DNA of 51,031 nucleotides from the NCBI GenBank assembly GCA_964532175.1, contig CAZHGP010000004.1, positions 1 through 51,031 on the forward strand. Direction: 5' to 3'. The stretch is from JAVZCJ01 sp964532175. Its GTDB lineage: Archaea; Thermoproteota; Nitrososphaeria_A; Caldarchaeales; JAVZCJ01. Each line of letters starts with the position of its first letter. Position 1 is the stretch's first letter. The notes beneath the pieces were generated by a model. The model worked only from the letters and a program-made list of their open reading frames with translations, made no database searches and had not been told where the DNA came from. Below are positions 43,634-51,031 of this stretch, piece by piece. The translations under genes and the position numbers were made by a program.

Positions 43634-43699
43634 TTTTTTAAAAACTTAGAGCTATGTTTCTATCAAAGGAAGAATTAAGTGAAAAAAAGATGTAAAATC
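43634..43699 (+). pseudogene. Truncated second copy of the antitoxin-like gene
   Basis: The sequence RAMFLSKEELSEKK in one frame parallels RAMLLPEEELSEKEK of the gene at 43162, and the DNA around it (ctatg...aagtgaaaaa) is clearly alike. It then meets a stop. It looks like the decayed end of a duplicated antitoxin gene. The following 170 bases have no recognisable gene. Confidence 0.55.
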
Positions 43700-43865
43700 T
43701 AGGAAAAAGTTTGCAGAATTAATTGTAATCGAACCAGATATTAGATTGGCTATAAAAATGAAACTTCTCAAGAAGTATCTTAAAAAAGCCAGAATTCCTT
43801 TATAAGACTTCAATTAAGATTTTAGAGAGTAACATGCATGAGATTTATAGTTTATTGCTTAAAGG

Positions 43866-44303
43866 TCATAAGGTGGATTTATAAATAATTGGCATCCCCA
43901 CACGCACATAAATTTTAATTTTATCTCCATCTTTAATATTCAATTCTTTTCTAAGATATTTTTCTGAAATAATTTCTATAACGGATGAATCATAATGTGT
44001 TTTTTCAGGAATTATTATAGCCCCTTCTACTTTTCCATTAATTATAGCTGGAAAACATTTTACAGAACCAAAAATTTTTCCACATTCTTCAAAACCTTCT
44101 ATTTTTATTCCTTTTGAATTTTCAATAAAAGCTCTTTTTTTAATAGATTCTTCATTAAGTTTTATATTAAGAGTTCCAGGATATGGTTTAAAACCTAATT
44201 TTTCTTCTATTTGCTTAAAGTATTTTGGTAAACTAATATAATATGCTCCTTCTCCATTTCCTGAAAAAACAATTCCTTCTAAAGAAATTTCTTTATTAGA
44301 CAT
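43866..44303 (-). CDS. ribK: CTP-dependent riboflavin kinase
   Basis: 145 residues, making FMN from riboflavin with CTP rather than ATP, an archaeal peculiarity. Signatures are EGIVFSGNGEGAYYISLP, FKPYPGTLNIKLN, GSVKCFPAIINGKVEGAIIIPE and TH(Y)DSSVIEIISEKYLRKEL. Complete, normal length. 14 bp behind the endonuclease V gene on the same strand, so possibly in the hypCDE-endoV transcript. Confidence 0.94.
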   Translation of the reverse strand: MSNKEISLEGIVFSGNGEGAYYISLPKYFKQIEEKLGFKPYPGTLNIKLNEESIKKRAFIENSKGIKIEGFEECGKIFGSVKCFPAIINGKVEGAIIIPEKTHYDSSVIEIISEKYLRKELNIKDGDKIKIYVRVGMPIIYKSTL

Positions 44304-44317
44304 TTTTTCTTATTTAA

Positions 44318-44995
44318 TTATTTTTGCTTAAATTTATTTTTTAATTTTTCACATTCATTATGAGCTATTTGAAGAGGTAAAGGTAAATTTAATTCATTTA
44401 ATAAACTTAATACTATTGATACACTTGTTTCAAGGTCTATCATATTTCCAATACTAACATAAAGTTTTGTTCTTCCTTTTTTAATTACTTCAGCAATTAT
44501 TGAAGAATTTTCATCTATTAAAAATGTTTTATTTCCAATATTTTTTTCTTCTCCATATAATCTTTTTCTAGCTACACCTATTGATGGAATATTTAAAATA
44601 ACACCTACATGAGTTGCTAAACCACATTTATAAGGATGTGCAATACCATGCCCATTTACTATAATTATATCTGGTTTATTATTTAATAAATGAAAACATT
44701 TAAAAATTAATGGGGCTTCTCTAAAGGATAAAAGTGTTGGAATGTATGGAAAATAAGTTTTTCCATATACATTTTTTATTTCAATTATTTCATGAGTTTT
44801 AAAATCAATACATACTATTGAAGCGATTGAAAAATTTTTTATGTATGTAGCATCGGCACCTGCAATTATATTTATTTTTGAAAAACAATTATTTTTTATA
44901 CATTTTGAAGCAATTATTTTTTGAGCTAATCTAGCTTTTTCTAATGAAAAATTTTTTGGAATTATTTTTATAATATCTTTATTAAAATTTTCCAT
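44318..44995 (-). CDS. nfi: Endonuclease V
   Basis: 225 residues, cutting DNA (or RNA) 3' of deoxyinosine. Active-site elements: AGADATY with Asp48, the YFPYIPTLLSFREAP loop with the conserved Tyr and wedge PYIP, IIVNGHGIAHPYKCGLATHVGV, and the conserved Lys in GVARKRLYG. The wedge and metal-binding residues are intact. It lies in a leftward cluster between hypE and ribK with short spacers. DUF99 (38396-39022) is a distant relative in the same window. Confidence 0.95.
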   Translation of the reverse strand: MENFNKDIIKIIPKNFSLEKARLAQKIIASKCIKNNCFSKINIIAGADATYIKNFSIASIVCIDFKTHEIIEIKNVYGKTYFPYIPTLLSFREAPLIFKCFHLLNNKPDIIIVNGHGIAHPYKCGLATHVGVILNIPSIGVARKRLYGEEKNIGNKTFLIDENSSIIAEVIKKGRTKLYVSIGNMIDLETSVSIVLSLLNELNLPLPLQIAHNECEKLKNKFKQK

Positions 44996-45041
44996 TTTTT
45001 ATTTCTCTTTTCTATATAGTAAGGATTATATTTATGCTTTA

Positions 45042-46061
45042 TTAACAAATTCTTGGAAGATTCTCTCCTAAAAACATTGAAACTATTCTTTTTACACCTA
45101 ATGTTGTTTTCATTATAACTTTATTACTAAATTTAGATGTTACTCTTCCAATTAACATAGCACTTTCTCCTAAAGGATTTTCTTTAATAATTGATAATAC
45201 ATCATTCCTTTTTTCCCAACTTGAAAAACAAACAAGTCTTCCTTCACATGCTAAATATAAAGGATCTATTCCAAGAATTTCACATAATGCTCTTACATCA
45301 TTCTTAATTGGAATTTTAGATTCATCTATTATTATTCCAAAATTTGTTTTTAAAGCTATTTCATTAAGAATTGTTCCTAATCCTCCTCTAGTAGGGTCTC
45401 TTAAACAATGTATTTCTAAATTGTTTTCTAATAATGATTTTACTAAATCTTTAAGAGATGCACAATCGCTTATTAATGAATTGCTTAATTTAAAATCATA
45501 TCTAGTTGATAAAATTGCAGCTCCATGGTCTCCAATTGTTCCTGAAACTATAATTGCATCTCCTTCTTTTATTCTATGTACTCCTAAATCTATTTTTTCT
45601 GGAATGAATGAAATTCCTGCTGTAATAATATATATTTTATCTGCTAGTCCTTTTTCAACAACTTTTGTATCTCCAGCAACAATTTTCACATTGTTTTTTA
45701 AGCATTCTTCTTTCATTGATTTTACTATTTTTTCTAAATTTTCTATTTCAAACCCCTCTTCAATTATAAAAGCTGCTGAAATAATTGGATCAATTATTCC
45801 ACCTTGCATAGCTAAATCATTTATTGTTCCTGTAATTGCTAATTTTCCTATATCTCCTCCTGGAAAGAATATTGGATTAACAGTATATGCATCAATTGTA
45901 AAAGCAATATTTTTTCCATTAAAATTTATTCTTGCAGAATCTTCCAATTTTTCAAGAATGCTATTTTTAAAAGCAGGTAGGAAAATTTCTTTTATTAATT
46001 GAAATGTAAGTTTTCCTCCTCCACCATGTGCTAATCTGATAATATTTTCTATATCACTCAT
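45042..46061 (-). CDS. hypE: Hydrogenase maturation factor HypE
   Basis: 339 residues. HypE dehydrates the carbamoylated C-terminal cysteine to a thiocyanate, giving the cyanide ligand of [NiFe] hydrogenase. It starts RLAHGGGGKLTFQLI, has IDAYTVNPIFFPGGDIGKLAITGT (in parts) and RDPTRGGLGTILNEIA, and ends in the invariant PRIC with Cys339. Eight-base overlap with hypD. Confidence 0.96.
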   Translation of the reverse strand: MSDIENIIRLAHGGGGKLTFQLIKEIFLPAFKNSILEKLEDSARINFNGKNIAFTIDAYTVNPIFFPGGDIGKLAITGTINDLAMQGGIIDPIISAAFIIEEGFEIENLEKIVKSMKEECLKNNVKIVAGDTKVVEKGLADKIYIITAGISFIPEKIDLGVHRIKEGDAIIVSGTIGDHGAAILSTRYDFKLSNSLISDCASLKDLVKSLLENNLEIHCLRDPTRGGLGTILNEIALKTNFGIIIDESKIPIKNDVRALCEILGIDPLYLACEGRLVCFSSWEKRNDVLSIIKENPLGESAMLIGRVTSKFSNKVIMKTTLGVKRIVSMFLGENLPRIC

Positions 46062-47190
46062 TTTTCATCATCTTTTTATATTTCTTCCAATCTTCATAAG
46101 TATACCATGCAGCACATGCTCCTTCACTACTTACCATGCATGGACCAATTGGAGAATTTGGAGTACAAACTTTTGCAAAAAGCGGGCATTCAAAAGGATA
46201 AATTATTCCTCTAAGTACTTCTCCGCATTTACATGCTGGATTTTCTTTAGGAGAAACATTTATATTATTAAAATGAAGTTTTGCATTCATATCGTTATAT
46301 TCTTCTCTTAATTCTAATCCACTATTAGGAATTTCTCCTAATCCACGCCAAATAGAATTACATTCTTTAAAAACATTATTCATAATTTTTTTAGCTTTTT
46401 CATTTCCTTCAGGTTTAACAGATCTAGAATATTGAATTTTTACATCATAATTTTTATTTTTAATTAATTCATTCAAAATTAATAAAGCTTGAATTATATC
46501 AAGTGGTTCAAAACCTGCTATAACTCCTGCTAAGCTATGTTTTTTAAGAATTGGTTTATATGGATTTGATCCTATAATTGTGCTTACATGCCCTGGTAAA
46601 ATGAAACCATTCAATTTTACTTCTCCTAAACTTAATAATGCATCAAGAGCTGGAGGAATAAGTTTATGAGCTGAATATAAATAGAAATTTTCCAATTTAA
46701 ATTTTCTTGCTTCAATTAAAGATATTGCAATAGATGGAGCAGTTGTTTCAAAACCTATTCCAAAAAATACAATTTTTAAATCTTTTCTCTTTTTTGCAAT
46801 TTCTATTGCTTCTATTGGAGAATAAACTACTCTAATATCTGCTCCTTTCGCTTTTTCAATGAATAAACTTGAATTGCTTCCAGGAACACGCATAATATCT
46901 CCAAAAACTGTTAAACAAATTTTATCTTTAAATTTCTTACATAATTCAATAATCCAATCTATATCTTCATTTGGAGTAACACATACTGGACAACCTGGGC
47001 CAGAAGTTAAATCTACTTTTCCTTTTAATAATCTTCTAATTCCAAATTTACTTATTGAAATTGTATGCGTTCCACATACTTCCATAATTTTTATTGGATC
47101 ATCAATTTCTCTTTTTAATTTTTTAATTAATTTTAATAATAATTCTTTATTTCTATATTCATCAATAAATCTAAGTTTTTCTTCATTCAT
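46054..47190 (-). CDS. hypD: Hydrogenase maturation factor HypD
   Basis: 378 residues, the scaffold that carries the Fe(CN)2CO unit with HypC. Conserved cysteine motifs: MEVCGTHT, SGPGCPVCVTP, and a C-terminal [4Fe-4S] segment with CKCGEVLRGI, ECPLFAKVCTP and GPCMVSSEGAC. GFEPLDIIQALLIL is also typical. It is the middle gene of hypCDE, overlapping both neighbours by eight bases. Confidence 0.96.
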   Translation of the reverse strand: MNEEKLRFIDEYRNKELLLKLIKKLKREIDDPIKIMEVCGTHTISISKFGIRRLLKGKVDLTSGPGCPVCVTPNEDIDWIIELCKKFKDKICLTVFGDIMRVPGSNSSLFIEKAKGADIRVVYSPIEAIEIAKKRKDLKIVFFGIGFETTAPSIAISLIEARKFKLENFYLYSAHKLIPPALDALLSLGEVKLNGFILPGHVSTIIGSNPYKPILKKHSLAGVIAGFEPLDIIQALLILNELIKNKNYDVKIQYSRSVKPEGNEKAKKIMNNVFKECNSIWRGLGEIPNSGLELREEYNDMNAKLHFNNINVSPKENPACKCGEVLRGIIYPFECPLFAKVCTPNSPIGPCMVSSEGACAAWYTYEDWKKYKKMMKNE

Positions 47191-47404
47191 TTCTTTTCAA
47201 AACTTCCTCTAATATTTTTAATGTTTCTAAAGCTTCTTTTTCATCTATTTTTTGAATTGCAAATCCAGCATGTAAAATAATATAATCTCCAGGTTTAACA
47301 TCTTCTATTAAATCTATTCTAATATTTTTCTTTAATCCTCCAATTTCAACGATTGCTTCAGGATATTTTACATCAATTATTTTTACTGGAATACCTAAAC
47401 ACAT
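47183..47404 (-). CDS. hypC: Hydrogenase maturation chaperone HypC
   Basis: 73 residues. The invariant N-terminal MCLGIPVKI (Cys2 binds the iron centre and later the hydrogenase large subunit), then ADVEIGG-type VEIGGLKKNIRIDLI and PGDYIILHAGFAIQKIDEKEA. First gene of hypCDE. HypA, HypB, HypF and the hydrogenase subunits are not in the window. Confidence 0.96.
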   Translation of the reverse strand: MCLGIPVKIIDVKYPEAIVEIGGLKKNIRIDLIEDVKPGDYIILHAGFAIQKIDEKEALETLKILEEVLKRNE

Positions 47405-47426
47405 TTAATGCAAAAAATTATTTTGG

Positions 47427-47438
47427 ATTTATTTAAAC
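47427..47438 (-). promoter_or_regulatory. TATA box of the hypCDE transcript
   Basis: On the minus strand GTTTAAATAAAT is centred about 28 bp before the hypC ATG at 47404, so the message would be nearly leaderless. No operator was recognised. Confidence 0.5.
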
Positions 47439-47489
47439 TTTTTAGTTTATTTTCATCTCATCTTTAAAATTGATTAAGCTTTTCGCTTA

Positions 47490-47937
47490 CTATGATAAAG
47501 ATAATATCGTATCTTTTAAATTTTTTATTTTTATGAATTTTTTGATTTCTTCATCTATTGTTAAAAATTTAATGTCATAAATTATGGAATTTGCATAAAG
47601 TATATTATCTATCATATCTGCATGACCATTTAAATATAGACTTAATGCATAATTAAAAACTTCAGTATTTTCGATCGTTCGCTTATATCTTCTTGCTTCA
47701 ATTAAGCTTCTTAAACCTAATTTAAATCTTTCAATATCAAACTCTCGTTTTTTAATAAATCTAATAGCTATCCATAATGATTCTAAAATACTAAAAATAG
47801 AGTAATACAATTCTGCATTGATTTCATCTAATTTTTTAATAGCTTTTTTTTACTTCTATACCACTATCTATGCCTAATGTTGGAAGTATAAATGTAGTAT
47901 CAAGAAGAACCTTTAATATATTTTTCTTGTTCTTCAA
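47490..47937 (-). pseudogene. VapC-like PIN-domain toxin, frameshifted in an A8 run
   Basis: Starting at TTG 47937 (overlapping the antitoxin stop) the frame reads NILKVLLDTTFILPTLGIDS, then GIEVKKS, and stops; dropping one A from the run of eight A (coding strand) near 47845-47852 restores KKAIKKLDEINAELYYSIFS and joins the long frame that continues to 47490. The restored PIN domain has the four acidic sites: LLDTTF, SILESLW, ADMIDNILYA and LTIDEE. It would be a ribonuclease toxin of about 148 residues. One-base shift in a homopolymer: a true mutation, phase switch or sequencing error. Confidence 0.8.
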
Positions 47938-48154
47938 GGCTTATCAACTCTACTTCTTCTGGTTTTATAGATGCAAACTTTTTTTCAGATAATGCAAGTT
48001 TTATTGGATCATCAATTGGCTCCATGATTATAGTATTGCCAGATATTCTTAATAAAAATTTATTACCCTCTTTTAAATTAAGAGCTTTTACTATAGCTTT
48101 TGGTAAATAAATCGTATATTTTTTTCCAATAGTTATTTCTTTTACCAGATTCAT
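47900..48154 (-). CDS. VapB/AbrB-type antitoxin
   Basis: 84 residues. The SpoVT/AbrB swapped-hairpin pattern is clear: VKEITIGKKYTIYLPKAIVKALNLKEGNKFLLRI in parts, with the strand IIMEPIDDP. The C-terminal half (LALSEKKFASIKPEEVELI) is the toxin-binding tail. It ends inside the toxin start (38-bp overlap), the usual VapBC order. Binds its own promoter in this family. Confidence 0.88.
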   Translation of the reverse strand: MNLVKEITIGKKYTIYLPKAIVKALNLKEGNKFLLRISGNTIIMEPIDDPIKLALSEKKFASIKPEEVELISLEEQEKYIKGSS

Positions 48155-48214
48155 AATAATTATCAGATTTTTATATAAAAATCTGATATATAAATTTTAG
48201 CTGATTAAATAAAA

Positions 48215-49042
48215 TCATTTTGTAATAAAATTTAATAATGCTCCTATAACTCCTAAGATACTTCCTATAATAAAACCTCCTCCTATAGTTAAACTTGCAA
48301 AAGAAAAAATCATAATCATTAATCCTCCAGAAACCTCTCTTTTAGGCTTAAGGGATAAGAATGCTCCTATAGCAATAAAAATGCTACAAATTGCGCTAAT
48401 TAATGCTAAATAATTTTTCTCTAAAAATAGAAAAATTGAAAAAATTGGAAATATGTTTATTGATAATGCCCATGAAAATGCATTACCAAGTATTAAAAAA
48501 GCTGCTATGATTGAAATAAAGAAACTAATAAGATTCTTTTTCTCATTTTCTATAGAATTAATAGAAGAAATTTCTTTAATTATATTATAATAATCATATT
48601 GACAAAGCACTAAGTCTTCATATGTTTTTGCACATTCTTCACATAAAGGTTTTGAGCAAATATCACATTCTTTATTAGCTTTTCTTGATGGATGGAATGC
48701 ACAAAATAAATTTTCTTTAATATTTCTTGTTTTTCCTTCACCTTTTATTTCCATAATTTTTTTAATTTCTTTTTCTAAATTATTTTCTTTAATTTTTTTT
48801 ATTAAAGATTCTAAAAATTCAGAATCTAAATCTATTTTTTCAATTTCAGAAATAATTTTTTCCTTAATTTTAAATTCAGAAAAAGAAATTCCGCAATTTG
48901 GACAATGGATTATTATTCCTTTACAAAAAGGGCATAAAAGATTATTCTTAGAATCTTTAAGCATTTTTTCAAAAGAAGGAAGTAATTGACCACAATTATT
49001 ACAAAATTTTAAATCAAAGCCACATTTAGGACATTTAACCAT
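48215..49042 (-). CDS. Zinc-ribbon/B-box membrane protein of unknown function
   Basis: 275 residues. Residues 1-55 hold two zinc ribbons (CPKCGFDLKFCNNC, CPFCKG, CPNCGISF). A charged helical linker follows, then a B-box-like zinc site near 110-150: CAFHPSRKANKECDIC, then CEEC and CQYDY. From about residue 165 there are four membrane helices, including LISFFISIIAAFLILGNAF and GGGFIIGSILGVIGALLNF. The cytoplasmic zinc domains could bind protein or nucleic acid. It is 125 bp behind the second secretion ATPase on the same strand, but no link is proven. Confidence 0.75.
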   Translation of the reverse strand: MVKCPKCGFDLKFCNNCGQLLPSFEKMLKDSKNNLLCPFCKGIIIHCPNCGISFSEFKIKEKIISEIEKIDLDSEFLESLIKKIKENNLEKEIKKIMEIKGEGKTRNIKENLFCAFHPSRKANKECDICSKPLCEECAKTYEDLVLCQYDYYNIIKEISSINSIENEKKNLISFFISIIAAFLILGNAFSWALSINIFPIFSIFLFLEKNYLALISAICSIFIAIGAFLSLKPKREVSGGLMIMIFSFASLTIGGGFIIGSILGVIGALLNFITK

Positions 49043-49167
49043 TCAACCACCTAATAATCGAGAAAAGCCCCTGGCTTTTTTTAAATAAATAGTATTTTTG
49101 ATAAAGAAAAATAAACTATATTTATACGTATTTATATAAAAAATTTAAGTTATAACTTTAACTTTAT

Positions 49168-50958
49168 TTATTTCAAGATTATAAGTTGTTCTTTAGTATC
49201 TATATAGCCTAATTCTCTTAAAATATCTATACAATACCAGAAAGTAGCTCTATCAAGTTGTACTTCTTTTATAAGATTTTCTATTCTTATTGATCCTCCA
49301 TTAGCTAATATTCTTTTTATTATTTGAAGCATAGGTTCTTTTAATTTATTGAAAATTTCCATAGCTTCTTCTCTTCTAGGAGATAATTCATATTCAGCAA
49401 TTATTTCTTTAGGTTTAGCTCTAATTCTTTCTAAAATTGCTTCAGGATTAATATAGTATTCTGTAACTATTTTAGCTACTTCTTTTACGCTTCTAATATT
49501 CTTTTGCAACATCCATCTTATTACTTCTTTTCTCCTTTCCATTTCTTCTAATATTTCTTCTTTGCTTTTACCTAATCTATAAGCTATTTTTTCTAAATGC
49601 TTGCTTTTTTCTACAAAGCTTTTAAAATTATCTTGAGAAGGATCCCATTCAAAAACTTTTAAATAATTATTATAATCTAATACTTCCCATACATTTCTAA
49701 CTCTTCTTCCAATTTCTCTCCCATCTTTACTAACTGTAAGACGTACTCTTTCTACTAAAAGCATTACATTCATTAATGGAATGTATGCTTCAGCAATATT
49801 CATTGGCTTGCTTACAAGACGCTTAATAGCATAATCTACACTTTCAGCATGTAAAGTAGACATTCCTCCATGTCCTGTTGCAAGTGCTTGGAATAGAACA
49901 AATGCTTCTTCTCCTCTAATTTCTCCAACTATAAGATAATCTGGTCTATATCTAAGGCTTGTTTTAACTAAATCATAAAGTGTTACTTCTCCAATCTTTA
50001 CTTCTGAAACTCCATAGCTTTCTCTACTAATAAATTGAACCCAATTTTCATGAGGAAGTTTTAATTCTGCAGTTTCTTCAACTGTAACAATTTTCATTCC
50101 AGGCTTTATAAGGCATGCTAATGCATTTAATAAAGTTGTTTTTCCGCTTCCAGTTCCACCAATAACAATAAGGCTATTCCTATGCTCAAGCAAAATCCAG
50201 AAGTATGCAGCAATGTCTTCATTAATTGTTCCTCCTTTTATTAAATCTATTATAGAGAAAGGTTCTTCACGGAATTTTCTAATTGTAAATGTGCTTCCTT
50301 TAGGAGAAACTTCTTCTCTAAATGTTACTGCCAATCTATGTTTTCCTTCAAGCATTGCATCTACTATTGGAAAAGCAGAAGAAACATGTTTTCCAGCTTT
50401 ATGAGCAAGTTTAATAATATAATCATCTAATGTTTCTCTATCAAGAAACATAATGTTTGTTGGAATACTTTCATAATCTCTATGCCATATATATACTGGA
50501 ACATTTACTCCATCACAACTAATATCTTCAATATTAGGGTCTTCCATAAGAGCATTCAATGGTCCATATCCAAGCATATCTCTTTCTAAATAATAAAGCA
50601 ATGTAGGCCAAGAATCTTCATGAAGCTTTTTAAAAGCTTTTTTATATTTTTTAACTACATCTTCAGCTCCTTTTATAATTGCTTTCTTTAATTCTTCATC
50701 ACTTTCTACTTTTGGAGGAGTAAGCTCTTTTGTAAGAATTTCTAAAATTTTTGTATATGCTTCTTTCTCTTCTTCTGATAAAAGAATTTCATCTACAAAA
50801 TATATTGGTCCTGAACCTTTTTCAGTAGGTCTTGCAATAACTATTTTTACATATGGTTGCTTAATCCAATATTCTGTTATTTTTTCATAATCTGAGGGGA
50901 TAGGAGCCACTAGTATTCCTTTTTTCTCTTCTATTTTTTCTTCTTTCTTTTTTGGCAA
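49168..50958 (-). CDS. Second type IV pilus/secretion ATPase with C-terminal winged helix
   Basis: 596 residues from a TTG start, with GGGGA six bases ahead. Walker A GGTGSGKT is at 267-274; EETAELKLPHE, Walker B YLIVGEIRGEE and the His box ATGHGGMSTLHAE follow. The N-terminal domain has ISCDGVNVPVYIWHRDYE, the same feature as in the ATPase at 23105 (different sequence overall). The C-terminal 65 residues (about 530-596) read as a winged helix (RILANGGSIRIENLIKE, RATFWYCIDILRELGYI), which the first ATPase lacks. No pilin or platform gene is adjacent. Confidence 0.9.
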   Translation of the reverse strand: MPKKKEEKIEEKKGILVAPIPSDYEKITEYWIKQPYVKIVIARPTEKGSGPIYFVDEILLSEEEKEAYTKILEILTKELTPPKVESDEELKKAIIKGAEDVVKKYKKAFKKLHEDSWPTLLYYLERDMLGYGPLNALMEDPNIEDISCDGVNVPVYIWHRDYESIPTNIMFLDRETLDDYIIKLAHKAGKHVSSAFPIVDAMLEGKHRLAVTFREEVSPKGSTFTIRKFREEPFSIIDLIKGGTINEDIAAYFWILLEHRNSLIVIGGTGSGKTTLLNALACLIKPGMKIVTVEETAELKLPHENWVQFISRESYGVSEVKIGEVTLYDLVKTSLRYRPDYLIVGEIRGEEAFVLFQALATGHGGMSTLHAESVDYAIKRLVSKPMNIAEAYIPLMNVMLLVERVRLTVSKDGREIGRRVRNVWEVLDYNNYLKVFEWDPSQDNFKSFVEKSKHLEKIAYRLGKSKEEILEEMERRKEVIRWMLQKNIRSVKEVAKIVTEYYINPEAILERIRAKPKEIIAEYELSPRREEAMEIFNKLKEPMLQIIKRILANGGSIRIENLIKEVQLDRATFWYCIDILRELGYIDTKEQLIILK

Positions 50959-51031
50959 TCCTATCCCCTCTATTTATTTACTTTTTATAGTTTTTAAGTA
51001 TATTGAAGTATTTAAGGAAATTAATGAAAAT

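Noticed and set aside
43700..43865. Possible small gene after the antitoxin remnant (ends KKARIPL, or MHEIYSLLLKG)
   Set aside because: No start with a ribosome-binding site, no recognisable family, and it sits in a region of decay.

Overview
The window is AT-rich DNA from an archaeon, most likely of the TACK/Thermoproteota side and probably a metagenome scaffold (it contains a 100-N gap). Archaeal markers are a two-AAA CDC48/VAT ATPase, proteasome beta subunit, aCPSF1/FttA-type KH-beta-CASP nuclease, aEF1B, eL37, an Lsm protein, PCNA, FEN1, a PolB1-type DNA polymerase, Trm5, geranylgeranyl reductase, CTP-dependent riboflavin kinase, diphthamide genes and tRNA genes interrupted by short bulge-helix-bulge introns. 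A SepF-like protein hints at a lineage with FtsZ-type division. A finer placement is not justified from this sequence alone.

Layout. 1-2.6 kb: end of a Dph6-like gene, a cluster of tRNA genes (Gly, Leu, Ala, Lys; three carry several introns) around an orphan BioY. 2.6-15.7 kb: information processing and protein quality control: trm5 and fen1 face a leftward cluster (geranylgeranyl reductase, Zn ribbon, aEF1B, cdc48, wHTH protein); then acylphosphatase, FKBP, psmB, aCPSF1, a leftward PUA-sepF pair, lsm-eL37, a flavin reductase and a ParB-like protein. 15.7-22.5 kb: tRNA-Ala, a DapA-superfamily aldolase, a dpm1-thiL pair, tRNA-Thr with a 10-nt intron, an m5C methyltransferase with its own PUA partner, and a large membrane glycosyltransferase fused to an extracellular barrel-like domain. 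22.5-27.6 kb: a type IV pilus-like operon (pilin, ATPase, platform, anchored repeat protein). 27.6-31.6 kb: an arginase-family enzyme and porGDAB. 31.6-38.2 kb: a second m5C methyltransferase, then PCNA flanked by two small orphan genes and PolB1, an Lrp regulator and a polyprenol-kinase-like protein. 38.2-42.8 kb: DUF99, an unknown membrane-anchored protein, a sugar nucleotidylyltransferase, a diphthine synthase-DUF357 fusion and a RibL-like nucleotidyltransferase. 42.8-43.9 kb: a decaying toxin-antitoxin region. 43.9-47.4 kb: leftward hypCDE-endoV-ribK. 47.4-51 kb: a VapBC pair whose toxin is frameshifted in an A8 run, a Zn-ribbon/B-box membrane protein, and a second secretion ATPase with a C-terminal winged helix.

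How the genes work together. Replication and repair (PolB1, PCNA, FEN1, EndoV, DUF99), tRNA maturation (Trm5, two NSUN-like enzymes, intron-rich tRNAs), translation and diphthamide synthesis, membrane lipid and glycan assembly (GGR, Dpm1, polyprenol kinase, nucleotidylyltransferase, GT-C), and an anaerobic ferredoxin/hydrogen metabolism (PorGDAB, HypCDE) are represented. The least explained parts are the multi-intron tRNAs, the GT-C/barrel fusion, the small orphan genes flanking PCNA, and a perfect 114-bp repeat that makes the two ATPase cores of cdc48 identical.
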